DNA from: Chloroflexi bacterium OLB14
GTDB lineage: Bacteria; Chloroflexota; Anaerolineae; Anaerolineales; Villigracilaceae
DNA length: 64,000 nucleotides
Reading direction: 5' to 3'
NCBI GenBank assembly: GCA_001567105.1
Contig: LMZR01000017.1
Location: 27,587 to 91,586, forward strand
The notes under the pieces were generated by a model, which did no database searches, was not told the DNA's origin, and worked only from the letters and a program-made list of their open reading frames with translations. The position numbers and the translations under genes are program-made. Below are positions 25,635-35,867 of the stretch, piece after piece; within the stretch, counting starts at the first letter, position 1; every line of letters starts with the position of its first letter.

Positions 25635-28196
25635 ATGTCTAACGAAGACCCCACTCCCGCTCGCAAGCAATATCTCGATATCAAAAAACAATATCCCGAT
25701 TGCATTTTACTTTTTCGGCTTGGTGATTTTTACGAAACGTTTGATGAAGATGCACAAATCACTGCGCGCGATCTCGATATTGTTTTAACATCCAAACCCA
25801 TTGGCAATGGCGTGCGCGTTCCGTTGGCGGGCATTCCGTATCATGCTGTTGAAAATTATTTGGCGCGATTAATTGAAAAAGGTCATCACGTTGCGATATG
25901 CGAACAAGTTGGTGAACAACCTGCTAAAGGATTATTTCCGCGCAAAGTTGTACGCGTTGTGACTCCAGGAACTGTGACCGAGCCTGCCTTATTACCTGGT
26001 GACTCAAATAATTATTTAGCATCTGTGATATTAGATACATCCGCTTCAAACTTGGGGACAGTGGCTTCTGTTTCATATACAGACGTCACCACTGGAGAAT
26101 TCGCCGTCACCGAACTTCCGCTTGAAGGCTTACGCGCTGAATTGACCAGATTACATCCCGCTGAAATTATTTATGCTGATAATCAAGTATTACCAGATGG
26201 AATTACAGGTCACTTAACAAAAATCCCAGCATGGAAATTTGAAGTAGGCAAATGTAGTGACGTTTTATTAACTCAATTCAAATCATCTACCTTAGATGGT
26301 TTTGGACTCAAAGCAAATAGTTTATCTATCCGTGCGGCGGGGGCAATTATTTTATATCTAAAAGAAACCCAACCCGATGCGCTGAATTTATTAACCTCAC
26401 TTCGTTCTTACAGCCTAAATGAATTTATGACTTTGGATTCATCCACGCGCCGAAATTTAGAATTGGATGAAACTTTACGCGGTGAACGAAAAGGCTCATT
26501 GCTTGGTGTATTAGACCAAACCATTACACCCATGGGAAAAAGGTTAATTCATCAATGGGTTAGTCAGCCGTTGTTGAATGTAGAAAAAATTAATCACAGA
26601 CAAAATGGCGTGGAATATTTTGTAAATAATGGAATGATTCGCGCTGAATTGCGTGCTTCGCTCAAACCGATTGTGGATATTGAAAGAATCATCAATCGTG
26701 TGTTGACAGGTCAGGTACAGCCGAGAGATTTGGTAGCGTTGAGAAGTACGTTTATAGAATTACCAAAAGTAAAAGAAGTTATCAGTAAACAGAAGTCAGT
26801 TATCAGTAGTCAGTGGTCAGTTTGCGAAGATGAATTATCTCTTTTGCAAAATGCAATTGATGATGACCCGCCTGCTACGCTACAAAATACAGGCGTGATT
26901 CGAGCGGGTTATTCTCAAGAATTAGATTCAGTTATTGAAGCATCTAAACATGCTAGAGATTGGATCGCAAACTTAGAATCGGTTGAAAGAGAAAAGACAG
27001 GCATTAAGACTCTCAAAGTTGGCTACAACAAAGTCTTTGGTTATTACATTGAAATCTCACGCGGGGCGGCAGAAAAAGCACCAGAGAGTTACATCCGCAA
27101 GCAAACATTGGTCAATGCTGAAAGATTCATCACGCCAGAGATGAAAGAATATGAAACTTTAGTATTGAATGCCGAAGAACGAATCAAAGAAATTGAAACA
27201 CGCTTATTCAAAGAAATTTGTGCAGAGTTAAGTAAAGCAACGAATAAAATTTTATCCACTGCGCGAGCAATTGCCGAACTTGATGTACTATCCGCTTTGG
27301 GCGAGGTGGCGGCTTTGGGTGCATATACCAAGCCTCAGGTCAATGAAGGAAGCGAATTAGAAATCAAAGATGGTAGACATCCTGTCGTGGAAGAATATCT
27401 CAAAGGCGAAAGATATATCCCCAATGATGTCATCTTTGAAAAAGGCGAAGTGGTGCGTGTGATTACGGGACCGAACATGTCTGGTAAATCAACTTACTTG
27501 CGTCAAACTGCGTTGATAATTTTGATGGCGCAGATAGGTTCGTTTGTGCCTGCGACTTCTGCAAAGATTGGATTGGTTGATAGAATTTTTACGCGCATCG
27601 GCGCACAAGATGAAATTCACGCGGGGCAATCTACATTTATGGTGGAGATGGTGGAAGCGGCGAATATTTTGCATCATGCTACTTCACGAAGTTTGTTGAT
27701 CCTTGATGAGATTGGGCGTGGTACATCAACGTATGATGGCTTATCTATTGCGTGGGGCATGATTGAGTATATTCATAATCATCCGCAATTGCGAGCAAAG
27801 ACTTTATTTGCGACTCATTATCACGAGTTGACTCAACTGGCAGATTTATTACCAGGCGTGCGAAATTACAATGTGGCTGTTAGCGAAGCAGATAATAAAG
27901 TTGTCTTCCTGCATAAAATTATCGCGGGTGGTGCGGATCGTTCTTACGGGATACATGTTGCACAACTGGCAGGTTTACCTGCACCTGTTATCGCTAGAGC
28001 CAATGAAATTATGGAACAACTTGAAAAAACTTCTGGTCGAGCTGTAAAAATTGATCCACACGCCGCGCAACAAGTTGCATTATTTCCAGAAACGAATCCG
28101 TTGTTAGATGAATTAAAAAGTTTGGACGTGAATGGCTTGTCACCGATTGAGGCGTTGAATAAGTTGTTTGAATGGCAGAAGAGATTTACGAAGTAA
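25635..28196 (+). CDS. mutS: DNA mismatch repair ATPase MutS
   Basis: 853 residues. Mismatch-binding motif LLFRLGDFYETFDEDA (Phe-x-Glu) near residue 28; connector, lever and clamp domains follow; Walker A TGPNMSGKSTYLRQ near 615, signature region STFMVEM, Walker B LLILDEIGRGTSTYDG near 695; and the C-terminal helix-turn-helix region. It starts mismatch repair after replication. Residues about 382-395 (ISKQKSVISSQWS) come from a 42-bp heptamer array inserted in frame in the lever/clamp region, and are absent from the usual family sequence. The next gene starts one base behind its stop. Confidence 0.97.
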   Translation: MSNEDPTPARKQYLDIKKQYPDCILLFRLGDFYETFDEDAQITARDLDIVLTSKPIGNGVRVPLAGIPYHAVENYLARLIEKGHHVAICEQVGEQPAKGLFPRKVVRVVTPGTVTEPALLPGDSNNYLASVILDTSASNLGTVASVSYTDVTTGEFAVTELPLEGLRAELTRLHPAEIIYADNQVLPDGITGHLTKIPAWKFEVGKCSDVLLTQFKSSTLDGFGLKANSLSIRAAGAIILYLKETQPDALNLLTSLRSYSLNEFMTLDSSTRRNLELDETLRGERKGSLLGVLDQTITPMGKRLIHQWVSQPLLNVEKINHRQNGVEYFVNNGMIRAELRASLKPIVDIERIINRVLTGQVQPRDLVALRSTFIELPKVKEVISKQKSVISSQWSVCEDELSLLQNAIDDDPPATLQNTGVIRAGYSQELDSVIEASKHARDWIANLESVEREKTGIKTLKVGYNKVFGYYIEISRGAAEKAPESYIRKQTLVNAERFITPEMKEYETLVLNAEERIKEIETRLFKEICAELSKATNKILSTARAIAELDVLSALGEVAALGAYTKPQVNEGSELEIKDGRHPVVEEYLKGERYIPNDVIFEKGEVVRVITGPNMSGKSTYLRQTALIILMAQIGSFVPATSAKIGLVDRIFTRIGAQDEIHAGQSTFMVEMVEAANILHHATSRSLLILDEIGRGTSTYDGLSIAWGMIEYIHNHPQLRAKTLFATHYHELTQLADLLPGVRNYNVAVSEADNKVVFLHKIIAGGADRSYGIHVAQLAGLPAPVIARANEIMEQLEKTSGRAVKIDPHAAQQVALFPETNPLLDELKSLDVNGLSPIEALNKLFEWQKRFTK
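26778..26819. repeat. Six-unit heptamer array in frame inside mutS
   Basis: Exactly six 7-bp units (GTTATCA, GTAAACA, GAAGTCA and so on; consensus GTnnTCA) make 42 bp or 14 codons, so the frame is kept. Confidence 0.85.
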
Positions 28197-28197
28197 A

Positions 28198-29744
28198 ATG
28201 AAAAATAAAAACCTAAGCACAGATGATATTAATTTACTAATCTTAATTGCCTCAATTATCTTTGGCGCAATGTTTCGTTTCATACCCACAACTCTAGCGA
28301 GTTTTCCAATTAATGATGGTGGTATGTTTGCTTCAATGATAAATGATTTACAAGTAAATCATTTTATTCCACCTCTATATACAAGCTATAACAATTTACA
28401 TATTCCATTTGCTTACCCACCCTTGCATTTTATATCGGGGCAATTCTTAAATCTATTTTCAACATTTCTGAAATCGAAATTCTACGTTGGCTACCTGCTT
28501 TATTAAATACACTTTGCATTCCTATATTTTATTTTCTTGCAAAAGAAATTTTAAATAACAAAACAAAAGGTGCAATTGCAACTTTTGCATTTGCACTCAC
28601 ACCTCACCTAAATACATGGCTTTCGGCTGGTGGCGGGCTAACAAGAAGCCTTGGCGTTATTTTTTTAATTGTTACTTTACTTTTTTCGTGGAAGCTATTT
28701 GTAAAAAATGAAACCAAAGCCATTTGGGGACTTATATTTTCAGGCAGTTTGGTGATATTAAGCCATACTGAATCAACTGTTTTTGCAATCAGTTTGCCTA
28801 TTTTAATTTGGGCAGTGAAATCTCGCACTATCAAAACAGCTATGCAGGCGCTTGGGGTTGCCTTTGGTGTAATTTTGATTGCAGGTCCCTGGTATGGGTT
28901 TGTAATTTCACACCATGGAATTAGCCCGCTTCTCTCTGCACTTCAAACTGGCAGCCAAAGTTTTTGGTCTGTGCTACGCCTCATCAATGTAGATATTATC
29001 ACTGAAGAACCATACCTTGACGTATTGGGTGTTATTGGAATTTTAGGAATTATCTTTCTTATCTCAAAAAAAGACTATTTCATTCCAATTATGTTAGCAA
29101 CAGTTTATTTGATTCAACCACGTAGTGCGCATACAGTTGGAAATATTCCACTGGCAATGGCATCAGGGGTTTTTATTGTTGATGCCTTGATGCCTATATT
29201 TCATTCAAGCTCAATAACGCCAAATCGGGGCAATAGGGTTTTAGTATCAATCCTTATTCCGTATATTTTGGTTAATTCGATATATCATAGCTATATGTTG
29301 TCACAGCATCATGTTTCAACAAACGAGCAAAATACTATGCAATGGGTTGCAAAAAACACGCCAGCGAATAGCAACTTTCTGATTATCACCAACGAAACAG
29401 ACCCAATGTGCGATTCAACTAGTGAGTGGTTTCCATATTTAACAAAAAGAACCAACTTGACCACGTTACAAGGAAGAGAATGGTTAAGTGATAAAAACTT
29501 TAATGAATTTATTGGTCAAAGAAACATGTTACAAACATGCCAAGATTTAGAATGCTTAAATAAAAGCATCAAGTATTTTGGCGCGCCAGACTACATATAT
29601 CTTTCTCTAAATTCTCCAACCAATTTATGTCAATCATCAAACGCAATCAATAAATCACCAAACATCTCATCAGTTTTAGAAAACTCAAGTTTTTATATTC
29701 AAGTTTTCAAATCACCAGATGCTATGATTTTTTCTTCGCGCTGA
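28198..29744 (+). CDS. GT-C type membrane glycosyltransferase, one frame break
   Basis: The ATG lies one base behind the mutS stop. As given the frame stops at 28506; reading the A3 at 28449-28451 as A4 restores LKSIFNISEIEILRWLPALLNT and gives 515 residues ending at 29744. About nine membrane helices follow an N-terminal loop with NDGGMFASMINDLQ, whose acidic residues suit a GT-C catalytic loop. The C-terminal third is a soluble domain starting near STNEQNTMQWVAKNTPANS. It is coupled to mutS only by position. The donor is likely a lipid-linked sugar. Confidence 0.7.
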
Positions 29745-29790
29745 CGAAGTATAAAAGACATAAAGGTGCGCTTTTACAAGAAGTCTATTA

Positions 29791-31232
29791 TCATTTTTTG
29801 TAGCGCGTCATTCCATCCAATAAATCTAAAATCATTTCCTTCAAATCGCCACGATTTGGAAGCGATCCCATCAAGCCGTACATGGGAGCCATCTTTGACG
29901 GAAGACCGCCTCCTCCCCCAAGCAAGCCTGACGCTTTTTCCATCAAGGCAGTTACCCACGCTTCTGGCAAAATACGAATAAGAAAATTTGCAATAGCAAC
30001 CAACCAAGCATTAAAAGTTTTTTCAATGCTTGGTTTACGAACATCTTTTACAGATTCCGCTAAGTCACTCAGAAATTCGTCAACAATATTCACATGACCA
30101 TATTGCACAGTCATGTGTAAAGATGGCGGGAATTGCTGGCGATCTAAATGCCAACCTTTTTGAGTTAGTTTATCTGCAATAGCATAAACATCCAATTCAT
30201 CTGAGCCAATTGCAAAGACGCTCATTTCAGGGTTGCTAATCACTTTTATCCCTTGAATAGCATTAATACCATTTTGCAAGCGTTTAACTGCTTTCATTAC
30301 TGCATCATTTAATTCAAGGTAACCCGCCTCACCAAGATAATTCAATACCGCCCATGCCGCCGCAATTGGAGAAGCAGGGCGTGTGCCAGCCATAGAAAGT
30401 GATGGATAAATTCCGCCCGCCCAATTGGTAGAGACAAACATTTGATGACGACGTAGTTCAGGTGTCTTATACAAAATCACCGATGCACCTTTAGCGGCAT
30501 AACCATATTTATGTAAATCTGCTGAAATAGAAGTAACGCCCGATACAGATAAATCAAAATCAGGGATGGGATAACCCAACTTACGAACAAACGGCAACAT
30601 AAAGCCCCCCACACAAGCATCCACATGAAAGAGAATGTTATTTTGCTTAGCAATCTTCGCCATCTCTGCAATTGGGTCAACTACACCATGCGGATAAGAT
30701 GGAGCAGAACCAACCATCAGAATTGTATTGGGAGTAATTGCTTTTCGCATGGCTTCTGCATCAGCACGAGAATCAGGCATGAGCGGAGTCCGAACCGCTT
30801 TTACATCAAAATATTCCGCCGCTTTTTCAAAAGAGGGTGAGCTGAAACAGGCAAAATCATCTCTGGTTGTTTAATTTGCGGATGATGTTTACGCGCCCAA
30901 TCACGCGCAGTTTTTACAGCCATCAACAAAGATTCCGTTCCACCAGAGGTTACTGCGCCAACAGCATTTTCATCACCTAACAACGAAGCCGTCATAGCAA
31001 GAATTTCAGTTTCAAATTTTCGCAAAGATGGAAAGGCTGAGGGATTCAATCCATTTTCAGAAAAGAAAAGGAGCGATGCTTCTTTGAGCAATTCATCCAC
31101 ATCGCTACTGGCACGATAAACAAGACTAAAGGCGCGTCCTTTTTGCCATTGCACATCATGGTCACGCGCATCACGCATCGCATTGAGAATTTCTTCTTTT
31201 GATTTTTTATGAGTTGGGAATGGAAGTGTCAT
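29791..31232 (-). CDS. Group II PLP-dependent decarboxylase / sphingosine-1-phosphate lyase-like, one frame break
   Basis: Fragments 31232-30801 and 30780-29791 join into 480 residues if the GGG at 30835-30837 (CCC on the coding strand) is four long, which restores SAHPSFEKAAEYFDVKAVRTP. Features: AVTSGGTESLLMAVKTARDWA (phosphate site), HVDACVGGF (Asp stacking on PLP), SADLHKYGYAAKGASVILY (Schiff-base Lys in HKYG). This layout and the C-terminal end fit the sphingosine-phosphate lyase / tyrosine decarboxylase group. The substrate is uncertain: a phosphorylated amino alcohol or an amino acid. Confidence 0.8.
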
Positions 31233-31333
31233 GCCGAAAGTTTAACATGAGATTCGATATTTTGATAAAAAAACCGCTTCTAACTTGACTGGAGGTTGGT
31301 TGCGCTCTATTTGCTTTTTCCCTTACTTTTAGC

Positions 31334-32461
31334 TTAAATCAAAGTCAAATTATTTGTCTTGGATTTTATATAGTAAGCACAACCCAAAAAAATTATAAGG
31401 ATAATTGTTATCCAATAACGACACGAAATACCGCCTCCAGCCAACAAGCTTACAAGTATGGCTATATTTACCAAATACGGTAGCCAAGTATTTTTCTGAA
31501 GCTTTGCAAAAAGTGCATACCCTGAAAACAAAGTTATAACAAGAGCTGAGTAATCATAAAATAATGTGTATGGAACAAGCGCAAAATTAATCAATATCAC
31601 AACAGCTATAAACTCCGAAAGAGATTTTAGATGTTTTAGGGAAATAATCAAAATAAATATGCCAAATAAAATAAATACGACATAAATACATGTAGCCAGA
31701 TTCCCGCTAATGCCGTAAACCTTGAGCCAATCCAGAAGTGTAGTGGTATATCTTTGAATCTCCATTATGCCAGCCGAATCCAATGTGTAAGAAAGTCCTT
31801 GTAATTTATCACGTTGCAAAAAGGCAAGGTACCAAAATGGAGTAGTAAACAAAGAAATAACTATCATTAATAAAACTGTTCCCGCCATCACAAAAAGTGG
31901 TTGCCATTGTTTACGCTGAAACACTAACCAAATTAAGATAGCTCCAACAGGGAGCGCTGTGAGGTTAGGCTTAAATAAAATCAGCGAAAGGCAGATTCCC
32001 ATCATCAACCAGTTTTCTTTTTGATAAAAGAACAATATTAAGGTGAATAAGAAGAACACCAAAATACCAACTTGTTCTGATCCCCAAGTTGACCAAGCAA
32101 ATACAAAAGTTACGAACAACCAAATCATCCACTTACGCCAATCATTTTGAGGGTAATTAATCACTTTAGTCAGGTTATGCAAAGCACATAGCCACAAAAT
32201 AAAATGAAATATTAACCATAATATTCTAGCAACGGGATAAGAGAACAACGAAAATGGAAGTATCATCCAAGTGAACCAAGGGGCATAATAATATGGGTTA
32301 TTTATCTTGCCTGAAATTAAAACAATTTGCGGGGCAAGTTGTTGAAAGTCATAAGGATTCCCGCCTTGTGATGTAACCTTAGCGGCAGCGTAATAAACAT
32401 TAAAGTCTACCCCGCCAAAAGAGAAAGCAAACATTGCTAGCAAAAACGCTAAAAACAGCAA
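31334..32461 (-). CDS. GT87/DUF2029-like membrane mannosyltransferase
   Basis: 375 residues with about ten helices. FGGVDFNVYYAAAKVTSQGGNPYDFQ is the GT87 catalytic loop (Asp-Phe-x-Val-Tyr), and NNPYYYAPWFTWMILPFSLFS follows as in PimE-like enzymes. These add mannose from polyprenyl-phosphate-mannose to lipid-linked glycans. The start is uncertain: the first in-frame codon is TTG at 32461 without ribosome binding site. If the TTTT in CTTTTAG just upstream were TTT, an ATG at 32504 would give 389 residues and a normal basic N-terminus. Confidence 0.7.
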   Translation of the reverse strand: MLFLAFLLAMFAFSFGGVDFNVYYAAAKVTSQGGNPYDFQQLAPQIVLISGKINNPYYYAPWFTWMILPFSLFSYPVARILWLIFHFILWLCALHNLTKVINYPQNDWRKWMIWLFVTFVFAWSTWGSEQVGILVFFLFTLILFFYQKENWLMMGICLSLILFKPNLTALPVGAILIWLVFQRKQWQPLFVMAGTVLLMIVISLFTTPFWYLAFLQRDKLQGLSYTLDSAGIMEIQRYTTTLLDWLKVYGISGNLATCIYVVFILFGIFILIISLKHLKSLSEFIAVVILINFALVPYTLFYDYSALVITLFSGYALFAKLQKNTWLPYLVNIAILVSLLAGGGISCRYWITIILIIFLGCAYYIKSKTNNLTLI

Positions 32462-32567
32462 AAATACTAAAAGAAAAGAAGTTAACAGTCCTATAATTCC
32501 ACATGAAGCCTAGCTTTCATCTGCTATTTTATCAAACATGGTATGTGGCATCACTTGTGCTATTTAA

Positions 32568-32607
32568 TAAAAAAAGAACCTGCATCCCATTAAGAATACA
32601 GGTTCTT
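32568..32607 (-). terminator. Rho-independent terminator of hppA
   Basis: On the minus strand AAGAACCTG pairs with CAGGTTCTT around a 16-nt loop, followed by at least six T. Confidence 0.85.
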
Positions 32608-32628
32608 AGCGTAGAATTTATTTCTATC

Positions 32629-34986
32629 TTATTTCTTCTTACTTTTCTTTGTGCTACCACCCACCTCAGCCGTCATGGATTCGGCAGGGGCTTTGGAGCG
32701 CATGATTGCCCAAGCGAGTACACCGATGAGGGCTATAGCAACAGCCCAAACGATGTAAAGAGTCGCGCCTGTTGCACCTTGGAATTGCACCACAATTGGG
32801 GCAATAATCACAGCTACGAGGTTGACAACTTTAATCATTGGGTTAAGCGCAGGACCAGCAGTATCTTTGAATGGGTCACCAACGGTATCACCCACTACAC
32901 CTGCTTTATGTCGTTCTGAACCTTTACCAAGATTCTTTTTAGGATCTTTAGGTTCATCTTCGATTAATTTTTTAGCATTATCCCATGCACCACCAGCGTT
33001 GTTAAGGAACACGGCAAGTAATTGACCTGAAACAATGATACCTGCAAGGAAACCACCAAGTGCTTCCACTTGAAGTGTGAGACCAATAAGAATTGGAGTA
33101 ACTACACCAAGTAAAGCTAATGTCACTAATTCTTTTTGTGCGGCAGTAGTAGAAATGCTAACGGCTTGTTTGTAATCAGGCTTAACTTTGCCGTCTAACA
33201 CGCCAAGTTTGAATTGTCGGCGAACTTCTAACACAATCAATGAGGCGGCACGAGTCACTGCTTGAATTGCAAATGAAGAGAACAACCAAGGTAATGCACC
33301 ACCGATTAACATACCAACAAAAACGCGTGGGTCATCTACACGGATACCAACAGCAGAAAGCAATTGATCGGCTGAGAAACCTAAAGAGGTTTGAGCGCGA
33401 GAAACATCCACAAGGAAAGAGCCGAATAATGAAACAGCGGCGATTACAGCAGAACCAATAGCAACACCTTTTGTAATGGCTTTGGTTGTGTTACCCACAG
33501 CATCTAAATCTGCCATAATTTTTTGAGCTTGTTTGGTTTCTTTATCTTCATTACCAGACCAAGCCATTTCACCAATGCCATTGGCATTATCTGAAATTGG
33601 ACCAAATGAGTCCATGGCTACGATGTTACCTGTAAGAGTCAACATGCCGATACCAGTGAGTGAAACGCCGTACAACACATACACAGCACCAAATTGACCA
33701 AACAAGAAAATAGATGAAAGAATGGTAATGGCAATGACAATCACTGCCCAAACAGAAGATTCGAAACCGCTAGAAATACCACTCAAAATTAAAGTAGCAG
33801 GACCTGTATCGGCTGATTTTTTAATTTCTTCCACTGGAGGAGCATCTGAACCAGTGAAGTAATCAGTGAGGCGATCAATGACAATAGCAAGTACAACGCC
33901 GATAAACACTGCAACGGGGAGCCTCCACCAGCCACCTACAATATCTTGTAAGTACCAGTAGCCATAAGCAAAGAACAAAACGGAAGAGAAAATAGCAGAA
34001 GCAATCAAACCATTGAAAATGGCTTTCATAGCATTGCCACTCTTGCTGTCTTTTCCACTCTTCACAAAGTTCGTACCGAATACAGATGAAAGCACACCAA
34101 TACCGCGTACAACTAAGGGGAAGATAATCCATGCTAATTCATTGCCTGTTACATGCCACAAAGCAAGACCAAGAATCAAACTAGAAACAATTGTCACTTC
34201 AGATGATTCGAAAATATCTGCCGCCATACCTGCACAGTCACCTACATTGTCACCAACGAGGTCGGCAATTACAGCAGGGTTGCGTGGATCATCTTCAGGA
34301 ATACCTGCTTCCACTTTACCAACTAAGTCTGCGCCCACATCTGCGGCTTTGGTGAAGATACCACCACCCACGCGCATAAAGAGCGCAAGCAATGTACCAC
34401 CAAAACCAAAACCTAATAAAGCATCAGGCGCGGCGATACCTAAGATAATGAAGATAACAGTTCCACCAAGCAAGCCTAAACCATTAGTGAGCATGCCTGT
34501 CACAGAACCTGCACGATAGGCAATATCTAACGCTTCACCAAAAGAACGCTTCGAGGCAGAAGCCACGCGCACATTTGCTTCTACCGCAATACGCATACCA
34601 TATTGCCCAACCATCATAGAGGCAAAAGCACCCATCACAAAGGCAACAGCACGTGCAAAGCCAATAATCAATGTGACAGTGCCTTCATCATAACCTTTGA
34701 ATTGCTCCAATGCTTCAGGTGTAGGCGGAACAACATACACAGAAGCGAACAAAACAACAGTTAAGACAGCAATTAAAGGCAGAATGCTTTTCGATTGGCG
34801 ATTCAAATAAGCATCGGCGCCATCACGAATAGCCTTCCAAACTTCTTGCATTTTTTCGGTGCCTTTATCTTCTCGTAAAATATTGGCACGCAAATAAAAA
34901 GCGTAGAACACGCTAAAAATTGCGATGGCAAATACAACCCAAATCGCAATTTGTTCCGAACCAGTCAGTCCTTGCATAGCGAACAT
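32629..34986 (-). CDS. hppA: Membrane H+-translocating pyrophosphatase, K+-independent type
   Basis: 785 residues from the ATG at 34986 (GAAGGGA upstream); about sixteen helices. Substrate motifs are all present: EAGIPEDDPRNPAVIADLVGDNVGD..., GGAWDNAKK, and DTVGDPFKDTAGPALNPMIK. In the motif GNTTKAITKG the residue after GNTT is Lys and the later one Thr, the combination that marks the K+-independent subfamily. It couples pyrophosphate hydrolysis to proton export. The N-terminus has a lead-in of about 15 residues before the first helix. A consensus promoter and a leader hairpin precede it. Confidence 0.97.
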   Translation of the reverse strand: MFAMQGLTGSEQIAIWVVFAIAIFSVFYAFYLRANILREDKGTEKMQEVWKAIRDGADAYLNRQSKSILPLIAVLTVVLFASVYVVPPTPEALEQFKGYDEGTVTLIIGFARAVAFVMGAFASMMVGQYGMRIAVEANVRVASASKRSFGEALDIAYRAGSVTGMLTNGLGLLGGTVIFIILGIAAPDALLGFGFGGTLLALFMRVGGGIFTKAADVGADLVGKVEAGIPEDDPRNPAVIADLVGDNVGDCAGMAADIFESSEVTIVSSLILGLALWHVTGNELAWIIFPLVVRGIGVLSSVFGTNFVKSGKDSKSGNAMKAIFNGLIASAIFSSVLFFAYGYWYLQDIVGGWWRLPVAVFIGVVLAIVIDRLTDYFTGSDAPPVEEIKKSADTGPATLILSGISSGFESSVWAVIVIAITILSSIFLFGQFGAVYVLYGVSLTGIGMLTLTGNIVAMDSFGPISDNANGIGEMAWSGNEDKETKQAQKIMADLDAVGNTTKAITKGVAIGSAVIAAVSLFGSFLVDVSRAQTSLGFSADQLLSAVGIRVDDPRVFVGMLIGGALPWLFSSFAIQAVTRAASLIVLEVRRQFKLGVLDGKVKPDYKQAVSISTTAAQKELVTLALLGVVTPILIGLTLQVEALGGFLAGIIVSGQLLAVFLNNAGGAWDNAKKLIEDEPKDPKKNLGKGSERHKAGVVGDTVGDPFKDTAGPALNPMIKVVNLVAVIIAPIVVQFQGATGATLYIVWAVAIALIGVLAWAIMRSKAPAESMTAEVGGSTKKSKKK

Positions 34987-35016
34987 AATAAGGGATTCCC
35001 TTCTCTGCAAAAATTA

Positions 35017-35036
35017 TTCTGGGCTTGCGCCCAGAA
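35017..35036 (-). promoter_or_regulatory. Hairpin at the very start of the hppA mRNA
   Basis: On the minus strand TTCTGGGC-GCAA-GCCCAGAA forms a perfect 8-bp stem with a GNRA tetraloop, followed by TAATTTTTG. The predicted start is near 35040, so it is the first structure in the leader. Either a stabiliser or an attenuator. Confidence 0.55.
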
Positions 35037-35046
35037 AAGCACAGGG

Positions 35047-35075
35047 ATTTTACAGGCGCAAAGGCAATGTGTCAA
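35047..35075 (-). promoter_or_regulatory. Consensus sigma-70 promoter of hppA
   Basis: TTGACA (35075-35070), 17-bp spacer, TGTAAAAT extended -10 (TAAAAT 35052-35047). Among the strongest promoters visible in the window. Confidence 0.8.
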
Positions 35076-35251
35076 GAAATGAGTAAGAACTCATAAAAGT
35101 TTGAAGAAACATTAAAATAATTTTTTATTAGCCACCAAAAACGCACATTCTCTGTGGCTAAACTTACAAAATTATATACTCCCAAGTTTGACAACAAAAA
35201 ACAAACCTGATAAGATATATCAAAATTTATCTATTTGACTAGGAGAAAAAA

Positions 35252-35701
35252 ATGCTCCAAGAAATTGAAACCCAACTTTTCACACTAACCCCAGCGGCAA
35301 CCCAAGCTGTTAAAGATATTCTTATCCAACGCAAACTAGATGGTTACGCTTTAAGAGTTTACGTCACCAGCGGAGGCTGTTGTAGTGTCAACTTCGGTAT
35401 GGCACTCGACAACAACATCCGTGACGTAGATACTACATTTGAATCAAACGGCGTCAAAGTTGTTGTAGATGAAGTCTCCATTGATTATTTACGCAATGCC
35501 ACAGTAGACTTCGTCAACGACCCACAACGTGGTGCAGGCTTCGCAGTAGATAGCCCCAACGCCAAAAAAGAAGGCGGTTGTGGATGTGGTGGACATGGAC
35601 ATGATAGCGAAGCTAGCTCTTGTGGATGTGGCGGACATGGACATGATAGTGAAGCCAGTTCCTGTGGGTGCGGTGGCGGCTCTTGTGGATGCCACAACTA
35701 A
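35252..35701 (+). CDS. HesB/IscA-like iron-sulfur protein with a Cys/His repeat tail
   Basis: 149 residues. Residues 8-110 are a HesB/IscA-type fold (LTPAATQAVKDILIQRKLDGYALRVYVTSGGCCSVNFGMAL). The tail from ~108 holds GCGCGGHGHDSEASS twice and ends SCGCGGGSCGCHN; the repeat is a 42-bp tandem duplication at DNA level. In A-type carriers a C-terminal CGCG gives cluster ligands, so the tail multiplies that motif and adds His-rich metal sites. It may carry Fe-S clusters or bind other metals. A good ribosome binding site (AGGAG) precedes the start; monocistronic. Confidence 0.85.
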   Translation: MLQEIETQLFTLTPAATQAVKDILIQRKLDGYALRVYVTSGGCCSVNFGMALDNNIRDVDTTFESNGVKVVVDEVSIDYLRNATVDFVNDPQRGAGFAVDSPNAKKEGGCGCGGHGHDSEASSCGCGGHGHDSEASSCGCGGGSCGCHN

Positions 35702-35715
35702 GACAATAAATAATT

Positions 35716-35745
35716 AGAGAGTAGATCTTCTACTCTCTTTTTTTT
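35716..35745 (+). terminator. Rho-independent terminator
   Basis: AGAGAGTAGA/TCTACTCTCT stem with a TCT loop, then T8. Confidence 0.93.
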
Positions 35746-35763
35746 CGCTTCATCTTTGACTTA

Positions 35764-35798
35764 TAGTTGCTTCTGTTTCATAAAATTTTATTTTGGCT
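35764..35798. repeat. 35-bp dispersed repeat (copy 1)
   Basis: 32 of 35 bases match 59580-59614; both contain TTCTGTTTCA and AAATTTTATTTTGGCT. No gene function is visible. Confidence 0.65.
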
Positions 35799-35867
35799 GA
35801 TGGTAGTAGTCATTAATCAAGTCCGCTACACTGCACGCCTATATCTGGGTGCAGGGCATGACCTACA

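Noticed and set aside
32503..32919. Plus-strand frame of 138 codons with TATAAT 5 nt before its ATG
   Set aside because: It runs antisense over the hppA terminator and 3' end, its composition is not protein-like after the first 35 codons, and hppA is certain.
34013..34519. Plus-strand 168-codon frame inside hppA
   Set aside because: It is a Ser/Pro/Lys-rich shadow of the conserved pyrophosphatase frame.
35485..35697. Minus-strand Pro/His and Ser/Thr-rich frames opposite the HesB-like gene
   Set aside because: They only mirror the Gly/Cys repeat tail of the real gene.
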